Below are positions 15,557 through 24,319 of a stretch of DNA of 64,000 nt, in pieces. Within the stretch, counting starts at the first letter, position 1, and each line of letters starts with the position of its first letter. The stretch is from Cyanobium sp. PCC 7001 (GTDB taxonomy: Bacteria > Cyanobacteriota > Cyanobacteriia > PCC-6307 > Cyanobiaceae). Under the pieces are notes generated by a model. The model saw only the letters and a program-made list of their open reading frames with translations. It was not told the origin of the DNA and made no database searches. Both the position numbers and the translations under genes were made by a program. The stretch covers positions 1,346,503 to 1,410,502 of the forward strand of contig NZ_DS990556.1 of assembly GCF_000155635.1 (NCBI RefSeq), given 5' to 3'.

Positions 15557-15946
15557 ATGAACACCACCACCCTGAGCAACACCACCACCCCCACCAACGC
15601 CCCGTCCTCTGCCAGCGCTGTGCAGGACAACCGGCCGATGAAGCTGCGCGAAGCCGATGAGCAGCTGCGCCAGGCGATCCTGAACAAGAAGGAAGCCCAG
15701 ATCGAAGCCTGGTCGCAGCAGATCGATCAAGTGCAGCAAGCCCTGGATTCAGCGGCTGACAGTGTCCGTACGGCCACCGAACTCCGTCTGGCCGAACTCA
15801 CCCAGGCGCGCGATCAGGCCCAGGCCCAGCTGGAGCAGCTGCAGCAGGCCACCCAGGAGAGCTGGGAATCGCTGCTGCGCAAGAGCGATGACGTGTTCCA
15901 GACCCTGGCCCAGCGATTCCACGACTTCGCGATGCAGCAGCGCTGA
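15557..15946 (+). CDS. Coiled-coil hypothetical protein
   Basis: A 129-residue protein with a Thr/Asn/Ser-rich N-terminus (about 25 residues) and then an almost unbroken helix from about residue 28 to 125, rich in Gln, Glu and Ala with heptad spacing (for example QLRQAILNKKEAQIEAW). No signal peptide or membrane segment. No family recognised. It precedes, by 93 bp on the same strand, a degenerate sugar-kinase-like protein, and both begin with Thr/Ser/Asn-rich tails, so they may be partners. Confidence 0.65.
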   Translation: MNTTTLSNTTTPTNAPSSASAVQDNRPMKLREADEQLRQAILNKKEAQIEAWSQQIDQVQQALDSAADSVRTATELRLAELTQARDQAQAQLEQLQQATQESWESLLRKSDDVFQTLAQRFHDFAMQQR

Positions 15947-16039
15947 ATCCCGATCCCGCACTGGCACGCCTGCCATGCCCCGATCGCCGGTTCCGACTGC
16001 GATTCCCCGATCGAGACCATCCCGACACCCAGCACCCCC

Positions 16040-16729
16040 ATGCCTTCCATGACCACCGAGACCACCAACAGCAGCAACCGCACCGCCGCCAGCGGCGTGG
16101 TGGATTTCGCTGAAGCGTTCCGCAACCACGCCGCAGGAACCACCCCGGCTGGCCTCACCGAACGGCTGCTGCCGGAAGTGAACGGATCGTTCTGGCTGCT
16201 GGTGACCAGCCATGCCCTGGCCGACACCACCCGCAATCAGGTGCTGCAGATGGTGCTCACCCGCGCTCTGCCCACCGGCGTTTCGATCGCCCTGGCGGTG
16301 GACTGGCAACCCAAGCAGTGGGGTCTGCCTGACAACACCCCGCCCACGGCTGAGGTGATGCGCCGGTTCAGGCCGCTGGCCCAGGCCGCCCAGCTGATCC
16401 GCTGCAGCGCCGATGAAGCCGAGAGCTTCTTCGCCAGTGATGACCCCGGCACGATCCACCGCCAGATGCCCCAGAAGCCGGCGGTGCTGATCCGCCAGCG
16501 CGATGGCGCCCTGGCCTGGTGCATCGGCGGCCGTCAGGGTCGCGTCGCCCGCGAGCTGCTGCAGGGCGAGAGCGGCTTTCTGGCCCACCTGCTCGACAAC
16601 CTCTGCGCTCACCCGGAGCTGCTCGGCAACGCGGGCCCCGGCATCGACGCCATCGCCGATCCCGATGGCCTGGCCGAGCAGCTGCTCAACGCCGCGGCGG
16701 CGGCCCAGGCGGAGCCCGCAACGGACTGA
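16040..16729 (+). CDS. Truncated PfkB/ribokinase-like protein
   Basis: 229 residues, starting at ATG 16040 or, less likely, 16049. The central part follows the order of the PfkB sugar-kinase fold: FWLLVTSHALADTTRN (the substrate-domain strand), then VSIALAVDWQPKQWGLP (normally D-x-N-x-R-x-x-L-W), then CSADEAESFF (usually N-x-x-E) and VLIRQRDGALAWCIGGRQGR (usually T-x-G-x-x-G). The early lid region and the C-terminal GAGD catalytic motif are missing, so catalysis as a kinase is unlikely. A regulatory or binding role is my inference. Family assignment is by pattern only. Confidence 0.5.
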   Translation: MPSMTTETTNSSNRTAASGVVDFAEAFRNHAAGTTPAGLTERLLPEVNGSFWLLVTSHALADTTRNQVLQMVLTRALPTGVSIALAVDWQPKQWGLPDNTPPTAEVMRRFRPLAQAAQLIRCSADEAESFFASDDPGTIHRQMPQKPAVLIRQRDGALAWCIGGRQGRVARELLQGESGFLAHLLDNLCAHPELLGNAGPGIDAIADPDGLAEQLLNAAAAAQAEPATD

Positions 16730-16760
16730 GCTCCGCCCAAGCCGGACCGCATCACGACGG

Positions 16761-17213
16761 CTACTGCACAGGGATCTGCACCGGCTCAGCGCCGGGGGCA
16801 GGTCCTTTGCGCGGCACCGTCACGGTGAGCTGGCCATCGCAGGCGGTGGCGCTCATCGCGGCGGCATCGGCATCCTCGGGGAGATGGAAGCTGCGGCTGA
16901 AGCTGCCGTAGCTCCGCTCCACCCGGTGCAGGCGCTCACTCTCGTGCTTCTGCTCCTGATGGCGCTCGCCCTGGATGGTGAGCACCCCGTCCTGCAGGGT
17001 CACCTTGAGGTCGTCCTTGCGGACGCCGGGGATGTCGGCCCGCACCTCATAGCCATGGTCGGATTCGGAGATGTCCACCCTGGGATGCCAGTCCTGCAGG
17101 GCGGAGCCGGCCAGGGCTGAACCGCTGCGGCCGAAGGGCCACGGCAGCGACAGGGTGTAGCGGTCGAAGAGATCTTCCACATCCCTGAGGGATTCACGTT
17201 TCAAGAGAGCCAT
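16761..17213 (-). CDS. Small heat-shock protein, Hsp20 family
   Basis: An alpha-crystallin-type holdase that keeps unfolding proteins soluble. 150 residues from ATG 17213, which follows AGGAGG by about 9 bp; longer starts upstream lack this. The alpha-crystallin domain covers about residues 40-138 with WHPRVDISESDHGYEVRADI, DDLKVTLQDGVLTIQGER and an SYGSFSRSFHLP segment. The C-terminus has an I-x-V-type anchor (PVQIPVQ). It is divergent from the SDR gene at 17318. No CIRCE element is visible in the 104-bp gap. Confidence 0.9.
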   Translation of the reverse strand: MALLKRESLRDVEDLFDRYTLSLPWPFGRSGSALAGSALQDWHPRVDISESDHGYEVRADIPGVRKDDLKVTLQDGVLTIQGERHQEQKHESERLHRVERSYGSFSRSFHLPEDADAAAMSATACDGQLTVTVPRKGPAPGAEPVQIPVQ

Positions 17214-17317
17214 GGTGCTGACCTCCTGGAATGAAGGGCTTCTGATTTGACTATCCATCCGCCCCCGACCGGTGAGAAGGTGCGGAGGGCCGTCCTTCTC
17301 TCCCGACATTCCCAGCC

Positions 17318-17983
17318 ATGGCCACAACGCTGATCACCGGCGCCAACCGCGGCATCGGCACCGAGTACTGCCGCCAGCTGCAGAGGCGGGGGGACACGGT
17401 GGTGGCCGTGTGTCGCACCCCCTCCCCGGAGCTGGAGAGCCTGGGGGTGCGGATCGAACCGGGGGTGGACATCACCTCCCCCGAGGCCATCGCCGCTCTG
17501 GTGCGGCGTCTCGACGGCCTGCCGCTCGATGTGGTGATCCACAACGCCGGCATCCTGGAGCGCACCAGCCTGGAGGACCTCGATGCGGAGAGCATCCGGC
17601 GCCAGTTCGCCGTGAACGCCCTGGGGCCCCTGCAGCTCAGCCGCGCCCTGCTGCCCCTGCTGCATCCCGGCTCAAAGCTGGCGCTGATGACCAGCCGCAT
17701 GGGTTCGCTCGCCGACAACAGCTCCGGCGGCTCCTACGGCTACCGGATGTCGAAGGTGGCGCTGTGCATGGCCGGCAAGTCGCTGGCGATCGATCTCAAG
17801 CCCCGCGGCATCGCCGTGGCGATCCTGCACCCCGGCCTGGTGAGCACCCGCATGACCGGCTTCACCCCGCAGGGCATCAGCCCGGAGCAGGCGGTGCGGG
17901 GACTGCTGCAGCGCATCGACGGGCTCACCCTGGAGAACTCGGGCACCTTCTGGCATGCCAACGGCGAGGTGCTGCCCTGGTGA
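17318..17983 (+). CDS. Short-chain dehydrogenase/reductase
   Basis: A classical NAD(P)-binding SDR of 221 residues. Visible motifs are the cofactor loop TGANRGIG (about residues 7-14), NAG after strand 4, the catalytic Ser in SRMGSLADNSSGG and the YRMSK (Y-x-x-x-K) pair, then HPGLVSTRM. The C-terminal substrate loop is short, as in the sniffer/C-factor-like subgroup. The substrate is unknown. It is transcribed away from hsp20 and ends 124 bp before the arsenic module. Confidence 0.85.
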   Translation: MATTLITGANRGIGTEYCRQLQRRGDTVVAVCRTPSPELESLGVRIEPGVDITSPEAIAALVRRLDGLPLDVVIHNAGILERTSLEDLDAESIRRQFAVNALGPLQLSRALLPLLHPGSKLALMTSRMGSLADNSSGGSYGYRMSKVALCMAGKSLAIDLKPRGIAVAILHPGLVSTRMTGFTPQGISPEQAVRGLLQRIDGLTLENSGTFWHANGEVLPW

Positions 17984-18060
17984 GGCACTGCCCTCTGGTG
18001 AGGCAATACCCTGGCGGCCCCTGCTCTCACAGCGCCACCGCCTTAACCCCGCCCTAACAC

Positions 18061-18080
18061 CCATCAACTCTTCTTGATGG
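18061..18080 (+). promoter_or_regulatory. ArsR-type operator before gapdh-arsJ
   Basis: CCATCAACTCTTCTTGATGG is a perfect 7-6-7 inverted repeat containing the ATCAA-N6-TTGAT consensus described for cyanobacterial and other ArsR repressors. It lies 28 bp before the GAPDH start. No arsR gene is present in the window, so the repressor must be encoded elsewhere. Confidence 0.7.
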
Positions 18081-18107
18081 GACACTGGCTGCAGCTGCGG
18101 GCTGGGC

Positions 18108-19133
18108 ATGAAGGTGGGCATCAACGGCTTCGGCCGCATCGGGCGGCTCGTGTTCCGCGCCCTCTGGGGCCGGCCGGGCATCGAGCTGGTGCACGTGAAC
18201 GACAGGGCCGGGGATGCCGCCGCGGCCGCACACCTGCTGGAATTCGATTCGGTGCACGGCCGCTGGAGCCACGCGGTGAGCGCCGGCGCCGGGGGATTCC
18301 AGGTGGAGTCGCAGGCGGTGGGCTGGTCCCAGGCCGCCGATCCGGCGCAGGTGCCCTGGCGCCAGCTGGGCGTGGAGCTGGTGCTGGAGTGCAGCGGCAC
18401 GCTCAAGACGCCCGAAACCCTGGCGCCCTACATCGCCGATCTCGGGGTGGAGCGGGTGATCGTGGCCTGCCCGGTGAAGGGCAGCGTGGCCGGCGAGCCG
18501 GTGCTGAACATCGTGTTCGGCATCAACCACGGGCTCTATGACCCGAGCCGCCACCGGGTGATCACGGCGGCTTCCTGCACCACCAACTGCCTGGCGCCGG
18601 TGGTGAAGGTGGTGCACGAGACCTTCGGCATCCGTCACGGCTCGATCACCACCCTTCACGATGTGACCAACACCCAGGTGGTGGTGGATGGCTTCAAGGC
18701 CGATCTGCGCCGGGCCCGCTCCTGCCTGCACAGCCTGATCCCCACCAGCACCGGTTCGGCCCGGGCGATCGGCCTGATCTTCCCGGAGCTGGAGGGCAGG
18801 CTCAACGGCCATGCGGTGCGGGTGCCGCTGCTCAACGCCTCCCTCACCGACGCGGTGTTCGAGCTGGAGCGGCCGGTGAGCGCCGAGGCGGTGAATGCCG
18901 CCTTCGCGGCGGCGGCGCGGGGCCCGCTGCAGGGAATCCTGGGCATCGAAACCCGGCCCCTGGTGTCGGTGGATTTCGTCAACGACAGCCGCAGCGCCAT
19001 CGTCGATGCCCCCTCCACGCTGGTGGTGAACGGCACCCAGCTCAAGGTCGTCGCCTGGTACGACAACGAGTGGGGCTACAGCTGCCGGATGGCCGATCTG
19101 GCCTGTCACGTGGCTGCGGCGGAGGGCAAGTGA
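18108..19133 (+). CDS. gap: ArsJ-associated glyceraldehyde-3-phosphate dehydrogenase
   Basis: A 341-residue GAPDH. It shows the NAD-binding [19 protein letters not shown], the active-site SCTTNC with Cys at about 157 and the C-terminal WYDNEWGYS. Unlike glycolytic GAPDHs, it has the pattern of the ars-operon type ([44 protein letters not shown]) and is coupled to arsJ. In the known pathway it uses arsenate instead of phosphate, forming 1-arseno-3-phosphoglycerate, which ArsJ then exports. Its stop overlaps the arsJ start (TGATG). An ArsR-type palindrome lies just upstream. Confidence 0.9.
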   Translation: MKVGINGFGRIGRLVFRALWGRPGIELVHVNDRAGDAAAAAHLLEFDSVHGRWSHAVSAGAGGFQVESQAVGWSQAADPAQVPWRQLGVELVLECSGTLKTPETLAPYIADLGVERVIVACPVKGSVAGEPVLNIVFGINHGLYDPSRHRVITAASCTTNCLAPVVKVVHETFGIRHGSITTLHDVTNTQVVVDGFKADLRRARSCLHSLIPTSTGSARAIGLIFPELEGRLNGHAVRVPLLNASLTDAVFELERPVSAEAVNAAFAAAARGPLQGILGIETRPLVSVDFVNDSRSAIVDAPSTLVVNGTQLKVVAWYDNEWGYSCRMADLACHVAAAEGK

Positions 19134-20401
19134 TGGGGGCCCTCAGCCCACGGCAGCCCCTGAGCGCGCTGCAGCAGTACGCCATCGTGACCGCCAACTA
19201 CTGGGCCTTTACCCTCACCGACGGCGCCCTGCGGATGCTGGTGGTGTTCCACTTCCATCAGCTGGGCTACTCCACCCTGGAGATCGCCTTTCTCTTCCTC
19301 TTCTACGAGGTGTTCGGGGTGGTGACCAACCTCTACGGGGGCTGGCTGGGGGCCCGCTTCGGGCTGAGGCTCACCCTCTGGAGCGGCACCCTGCTGCAGG
19401 TGGCGGCCCTGCTGATGCTGATCCCCGTGGCCGAAACCTGGCCGAAGTGGTGGAGCGTGGCCTACGTGATGGTGGCCCAGGCGATCAGCGGCATCGCCAA
19501 GGACCTCAACAAGATGAGCGCCAAGAGCGCCATCAAGACCGTGGTGCCGGAGACCCCCGACGACCACAGCCGCGGCGAGACCCAGCTGTTCCAGTGGGTG
19601 GCGATCCTCACCGGTTCCAAGAACGCCCTCAAGGGGGTGGGGTTCTTTCTGGGCGGCGTGCTGCTCACCACGATCGGCTTCAACGCCGCCGTGGGCGCCA
19701 TGGCCGCCGGTCTGGCCCTGGCCTTTCTGATCACGCTGGTGCTGCCCGGCGACCTCGGCCGCATGAAGCGGAAACCCGCCTTCACGGCCCTGTTCTCGAA
19801 ATCCCGGGGCATCAACGTGCTGTCGCTGGCGCGCTTCTTCCTGTTCGGCGCCCGGGATGTGTGGTTCGTGGTGGCCCTGCCGGTGTTCCTGCAGGCGGCT
19901 CTGGGCTGGCGTTACTGGGAGGTGGGCGGCTTCATGGGCCTGTGGGTGATCGGCTACGGGATCGTGCAGGGGGCGGTGCCGGCCCTGCGCCGCAGCTGGG
20001 GGCAGACGGCCCCGCCCGGGGTGGCGGCCGTGCAGTTCTGGAGCGCCGTGCTCAGCGCCATTCCGGCCCTGATCGCCATCAGTCTCTGGCGCCAGACGGG
20101 TCAGGCCGGCATCGCCGTGGTGCTGGGTCTGGCCGTGTTCGGGGTGGTGTTCGCCATGAATTCCTCGATCCACAGCTACATGATCCTGGCCTACACCGAA
20201 GCCGAGGATGTGAGCCTCAACGTGGGCTTCTACTACATGGCCAATGCCGCCGGCCGGCTGGTGGGCACCCTGCTCTCGGGTGCCCTGTTCCTGGTGGGTG
20301 GGCTGCAGGCCTGCCTCTGGTGCTCGGCGCTGCTGGTGGCCCTGGCCGCGCTGACCAGCACGCGGCTGCCCACGCCGCCCCGCCAGGCGTTGCCGGCCTA
20401 G
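19133..20401 (+). CDS. arsJ: Organoarsenical efflux transporter ArsJ
   Basis: A major-facilitator membrane protein (422 residues from the ATG at 19133) that exports 1-arseno-3-phosphoglycerate, which hydrolyses outside and so removes arsenate from the cell. Around twelve membrane helices are visible. Family features include YWAFTLTDGALRMLVVFHFH near residue 22, LYGGWLGARFGL, and the cytoplasmic loop GIAKDLNKMSAKSAIKT. Translation is coupled to the GAPDH gene. The stop TAG and the stop of the convergent pstS share the same CTAG palindrome at 20398-20401. Confidence 0.93.
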   Translation: MGALSPRQPLSALQQYAIVTANYWAFTLTDGALRMLVVFHFHQLGYSTLEIAFLFLFYEVFGVVTNLYGGWLGARFGLRLTLWSGTLLQVAALLMLIPVAETWPKWWSVAYVMVAQAISGIAKDLNKMSAKSAIKTVVPETPDDHSRGETQLFQWVAILTGSKNALKGVGFFLGGVLLTTIGFNAAVGAMAAGLALAFLITLVLPGDLGRMKRKPAFTALFSKSRGINVLSLARFFLFGARDVWFVVALPVFLQAALGWRYWEVGGFMGLWVIGYGIVQGAVPALRRSWGQTAPPGVAAVQFWSAVLSAIPALIAISLWRQTGQAGIAVVLGLAVFGVVFAMNSSIHSYMILAYTEAEDVSLNVGFYYMANAAGRLVGTLLSGALFLVGGLQACLWCSALLVALAALTSTRLPTPPRQALPA

Positions 20402-21433
20402 CGGAATTCAGGCTTGCGGGTGTCGTCGAAGCTGCGCCGCAGGGCCGCCTCGATCCCCAGGCCCACCGGCAGATCCCCTCCGAAGGAGGTGCCGAGGATG
20501 TGCCGGTAGAGCTTGGATTCCACCAGCCTGTAGGTGTCCGCCGGCAGCGGGATGGAGCCCGCCTGTTCCACGAAGCGCAGGCCATTGCCCACGGTGTAGC
20601 CCACGAAGCTGCGGATCTCGTCATCGGCGAGCATCTGCCGGTCATTGACGTAGATGAACAGCGGCCGTGCCAGCGGCTTGTAGAGACCCTTCTGCACCGC
20701 GCTCACCGAGGGCGGCACCGGCTCGGCCCCCGGGGCAGCGATGGGCAGGGCCCTGATCCGTTCAGCATTGGCGGTGTAGTAGGCGAAGCCGAAATAGGCC
20801 ATGGCGTTGGGATCGCTGGCCACGCAAGCCACCAGCACCGTGTCGTCTTCGCTGCTCTCCACATCGGTGCGGGCGTTGGCCTTGCCGCCATTGATCGCCT
20901 CGTTGAAGTAATCGAAGGTGCCGGAATCCGCTCCCGGCGCGCAGAGACGCAGGGGGTTGTCGGGCCAGGCGCCGTTGATCTGGTTCCAGCGCTTCACCCT
21001 GCCCTGGGCAGACCGCGACCAGGTGCGCTGCAGCTCCTCGGTGGAGATCGCGGTTGCCCAGCTGTTGCCGGGGTTCACCGCCACCGTGAGGGCATCGAAG
21101 GCCAGGGGCAGTTCGATGAAGGTGATGCCCGCGTCGGCGCAGACCTGGAGCTCCTCGCTGCTGATCGGGCGCGAGGCGTTGGCGATCGGGACCTCGCCGG
21201 AACAGAAGGCCCGCAGGCCGGCGCTGGTGCCCACCACGCTGAGCTCCAGCTTCACGCCGCGGCCCCGGGCGGTGCTGCCGTAGCCGGCGATGGCACGCTC
21301 GAGGATCGGCGACACGGATGCTGGAGCCCGTGATCCGGATGGGGGTGACCTGCGGTTCCGGGGAGGGGCCGCAGGCGGCCAGCAGGGCCGCCAGAAGCGG
21401 CAGCACAGCCGCGGCCGGGTGGTGGGCAGCCAT
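20398..21433 (-). pseudogene. pstS: Phosphate-binding protein PstS, frameshifted
   Basis: The periplasmic phosphate receptor of the Pst importer, in two frames. ATG 21433 starts a lipoprotein signal (LPLLAALLAAC) and reads to ITGSS at about 21320. The rest continues one base out of frame as SVSPILERAIAGYGSTARG and runs to 20398 with the expected TFDYFNEAI and phosphate-loop-like segments. Removing one A-T pair near 21319 would restore a protein of about 344 residues (TGSSSVSPI, as in normal PstS TGSS-V-PI). It is convergent with arsJ and has its own ArsR-like palindrome upstream. A sequencing error is the alternative to true inactivation. Confidence 0.8.
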
Positions 21434-21465
21434 CGGAACCGGGCGAGGGACAGACCTCCAGCGTG

Positions 21466-21488
21466 ACCAATCAACGTGAGTTGTTGGT
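21466..21488 (-). promoter_or_regulatory. ArsR-like palindrome before pstS
   Basis: ATCAA (21470-21474), six bases, then TTGTT (21481-21485): one mismatch from the ATCAA-N6-TTGAT consensus, extended by ACCA on the left and TGGT on the right. It is 36 bp before the pstS start and mirrors the perfect copy at 18061, suggesting that both outward arms of the arsenic/phosphate cluster respond to the same regulator. Confidence 0.5.
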
Positions 21489-21569
21489 TAAGGAACGCTG
21501 GTGTCCGCCCCTGTCCGTTACAGCGCGAATCGGCGCCGGGCTCGAAGATCGTGGGGATCGCCCGGACCG

Positions 21570-21767
21570 ATGAGCCCCCTGTTCTCCTGTGCCGGATGCG
21601 GCGTGCAGATCGAGCGTTCCCTGCGGCTCTACATGCAGCAGAAAGGCCGCGTGTTCTGCTCCACCTGCATCGACCGGCAGGAAGCGGAACGCCAGGACCC
21701 TGGTCCGCACCCTGGTCCCCAGGAGCCACCGTCCGCTGATGCGGATGCACGGCATCCGTCAGGGTGA
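21570..21767 (+). CDS. Small zinc-ribbon protein
   Basis: A 65-residue protein from ATG 21570. Two CxxC knuckles (FSCAGCGVQ and VFCSTCIDR) 24 residues apart form a treble-clef-like zinc site between which lies IERSLRLYMQQKGR. The C-terminal third is Pro/Asp/His-rich. Function unknown; such mini zinc-binding proteins are common in cyanobacteria. The frame extends upstream to 21501 but without recognisable sequence. Confidence 0.6.
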   Translation: MSPLFSCAGCGVQIERSLRLYMQQKGRVFCSTCIDRQEAERQDPGPHPGPQEPPSADADARHPSG

Positions 21768-21789
21768 TGGTGCCTGAGTTGTTGTCCCC

Positions 21790-22197
21790 ATGGCGGATAC
21801 CCCCTATCTGATTGCCCTGGCTTTTCTTGAACAGAACGGCAGCCGGGCCCTGCCGTTGGCGGGTCGATCGCTGCCTGCCGCAACCGCCGGCGACGGGGAT
21901 CCCAGCGAGGATCCCGGCGAGGCAGGCCGCGATCTGGCCCTCGAGCTGCTGCTGCGGGTGTGGCAACGCAGCGACCAGGGGGCCCTGGGGCGAGCCGCCG
22001 GCGACACCAGCCTGCTGCTCGTGGTGATGCCGATGGAGGCGATGAACGCCCAGCTGCCCAGGCTCAAGGCCGCCTGGATCGCCGGGGGCGACACCGCGGC
22101 GGTGCTGCAGGAGCTGAGGGCCCTGGTGTCCCAGGCCTGGACTGTGACGATCGCCAAGTACGAGCCCGTGAGCTTCCGCCCCTACCCCAGCGCATGA
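21790..22197 (+). CDS. Conserved-looking hypothetical protein
   Basis: A 135-residue protein beginning MADTPYLIALAFLEQNGSRA. A charged linker (about 30-48) separates a short N-terminal part from a helical region with DLALELLLRVWQRSDQ and the strand SLLLVVMPMEAMNA. No signal peptide, metal site or known motif. It is followed 16 bp later by the stop of the convergent P450 gene. Confidence 0.5.
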   Translation: MADTPYLIALAFLEQNGSRALPLAGRSLPAATAGDGDPSEDPGEAGRDLALELLLRVWQRSDQGALGRAAGDTSLLLVVMPMEAMNAQLPRLKAAWIAGGDTAAVLQELRALVSQAWTVTIAKYEPVSFRPYPSA

Positions 22198-22212
22198 CCC
22201 CGCCCGTGATCC

Positions 22213-23757
22213 TTAAGCGGTTGACCGGCGCCGGACGCGCACGGGCAGGCCGTCGGCGGGAAAGATCAGCAGGTTCTGGCGCTGATTCTCCAGCGACGCC
22301 GGGCCGTTGACCAGCTCCCAGGTGTAGTGGCGCAGCAGCTGGGCCAGCATCACCGTGGCCTCCAGCATCGCCAGATGTTCGCCGATGCAACGGTGGGGCC
22401 CTGTGCCGAAGTCGATCATCGGGGGCGCCAGCCCCTCCGGGCCGCCCGGCAGCCAGCGTTCGGGCAGGAACTCCAGGGGCCTGGGGTAGGCCAGCGGATC
22501 CCGGCCGGCCCCCTGCATCGACCAGACCACCGTGGTTCCCGCCGGCACCCTGCCGACCCCCTCCAGGTGGGTCTCCTTCACCACCTGCAGGGCCGTGGAT
22601 CCCGAGGCCACCGAAAACAGGCGCAGCGTCTCGCGGATCACCCCCCGCACCAGATCCAGTTCGCCGATGCAGGCCGGTGTCAGGCCGCCATGGCGTTCCC
22701 AGGCCTGATCCACCTCCTGCCTCACCCGGGCCAGCACCTCGGAGTGGAGTGCCAGCGATCCGGTGGCGAAGGAGAGGGTGTGGGCCGTGGTGTCGGTGCC
22801 GGCGATCAGAAATTCAATGGTCTCGGCCAGCAGGGTGTCCTGGTCGTAACGGGGCTCCTTGGCCGCGATCCGCACCAGCAGCGACTGGCGGAACAGGGGG
22901 CTGAGACCTGTCTCGGTGCAGGCGCTCCCATCGCCGCCGCCCCCATCCCGCAGGCGCAGGGCGAGGGCCACCCGGGGGGCGAGCAGATCCTCCAGCACCC
23001 GGCGGGCGGCCCAGTAAGCCCGGGAGGTCCGGGTGGGCAGATGTTTCATCCAGGGGCTCTCACCGGCGGCGAGCCGGAAGAAGCGGCGGCCGAGCACTCC
23101 CATGGCCTGGTAGGCGCGGGCCACATCCAGGGGCGGGCCTTCCGGGCTCTCCGCCCCGTCCTGCAGGGGGATGCCCAGCATCAGGGTGGCGATGACCCGC
23201 ATCGCCAACTCCACGAACAGGGGATCCAGGGCGATGGCCTGCCCGGCCGGTGCATGCGCGATGCGCTCCAGAACCAGGGCGCTGGCCTGCTGGAGCAGCG
23301 GCAGATGGGCGGCGGTGCTGGCGGCGGTGAACCCTGGATTCCAGGCCCGGCGCCGCCACTGCCATTCCGCCCCCTCCTCGCCGATCAGGATCGGGCCTCG
23401 CATGTCATTCCAGGCCCGCCGCATGGCGGGCGAGCGGATCAGGCAGCCGGAACGCATCCCCTGCACGATCGCGGACTCGATCAGGGCAGGGCGGCTGAGC
23501 ACGAGCACCGGCTTGCCGGCCCAGTACACATAGGCCGGGCCGCACGCCCGGCTCCAGTCATGGAGGAGCTGGAAAAACTGCTTGCGGCGTACGGCGGCCA
23601 GCACCGCCGGCAAGTGACCGAGCAGCGGAACCCCCGGCGGTGACGGCAGCCGCCGCAGGAGCGCAAAGCGTCGGCGGCGCCGCCAGGCGCCCCAGGCCAG
23701 CAGGCCCGCCGCTGCCAGCAGCGCGAGAAGGAGCAGGCCGGGCAGCGGGATCAGCAC
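22213..23757 (-). CDS. Cytochrome P450, membrane-anchored
   Basis: A haem monooxygenase of about 514 residues. Motifs: I-helix AGTDTTAH (about 318-325), ExxR in ETLRLF, and the haem loop FGTGPHRCIGEHLA with the axial Cys at about 457. The start chosen is GTG 23757, giving an N-terminal hydrophobic helix (PLPGLLLLALLAAAGLLAW) plus a basic stop, then LPSPPGVPLLGHLP; P450s with such an anchor and proline hinge are common in eukaryotes and known in some cyanobacteria. The redox partner and substrate are unknown. It is the last gene of a minus-strand cluster with a secreted protein and an MBL-fold hydrolase. Confidence 0.9.
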   Translation of the reverse strand: MLIPLPGLLLLALLAAAGLLAWGAWRRRRRFALLRRLPSPPGVPLLGHLPAVLAAVRRKQFFQLLHDWSRACGPAYVYWAGKPVLVLSRPALIESAIVQGMRSGCLIRSPAMRRAWNDMRGPILIGEEGAEWQWRRRAWNPGFTAASTAAHLPLLQQASALVLERIAHAPAGQAIALDPLFVELAMRVIATLMLGIPLQDGAESPEGPPLDVARAYQAMGVLGRRFFRLAAGESPWMKHLPTRTSRAYWAARRVLEDLLAPRVALALRLRDGGGGDGSACTETGLSPLFRQSLLVRIAAKEPRYDQDTLLAETIEFLIAGTDTTAHTLSFATGSLALHSEVLARVRQEVDQAWERHGGLTPACIGELDLVRGVIRETLRLFSVASGSTALQVVKETHLEGVGRVPAGTTVVWSMQGAGRDPLAYPRPLEFLPERWLPGGPEGLAPPMIDFGTGPHRCIGEHLAMLEATVMLAQLLRHYTWELVNGPASLENQRQNLLIFPADGLPVRVRRRSTA

Positions 23758-23812
23758 GGCGGCAGCTCCTGAAGACGGTGGCGGCCCGGCACTGCCGGGA
23801 TCGGTGCAGGCC

Positions 23813-24319
23813 TCATGGGGAGACGGCCCGGCGGCAGATCCAGGCCAGCCTGGCCGGAGCCTGCGGATCCGGCGTGCCGGCATAGGCGACCCAGGCTCCA
23901 TCCGGGTCCTGAACCTCCAGGCGGCGATCGTCGCAGCGGGCCCGCATCCGGCGTTCGCGCACCTGCCAGGCCGGCCCCGTTGCCGGGCGCTGCAGCAGCA
24001 CCACCGCCCGGAAGGCCACCAGCGGCTCGGGGCCATCGGCGGCGGGCACAGGATCGGCCAGGTACTCACCGGCGCGCAGATCGGCCCGATCGAGCGCCCG
24101 CACAAACACCCACTCCCGGCGCGCCAGGCCCTCGGGCGGGCCCTGCTCGAGCAGGGCGGTGCGGACCTGGACCCAGGCCGCCGGCTCGGGCGGGGGCGTC
24201 CAGGGCGGGGGCACCTCGGCCGCTGCCTGGGCCCGGGCCGCCAGAGGCTGCAGCCCGACGGCAAGGAGCAACAGACTGAGCCCCCAGGGGCCAGGGCCGG
24301 GGCGACGGACAGGGCTCAT
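23813..24319 (-). CDS. Secreted hypothetical protein next to P450
   Basis: A 168-residue exported protein: signal peptide LSLLLLAVGLQPLAARAQA ending near residue 32, a Pro-rich stretch, then a mixed alpha/beta domain with two cysteines near the C-terminus (RARCDDRR and AWICRRA) that could form a disulfide. No family recognised. Its ATG overlaps the stop of the MBL-fold gene (ATGA), so the two are translationally coupled, and the P450 follows after 55 bp. Confidence 0.65.
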   Translation of the reverse strand: MSPVRRPGPGPWGLSLLLLAVGLQPLAARAQAAAEVPPPWTPPPEPAAWVQVRTALLEQGPPEGLARREWVFVRALDRADLRAGEYLADPVPAADGPEPLVAFRAVVLLQRPATGPAWQVRERRMRARCDDRRLEVQDPDGAWVAYAGTPDPQAPARLAWICRRAVSP

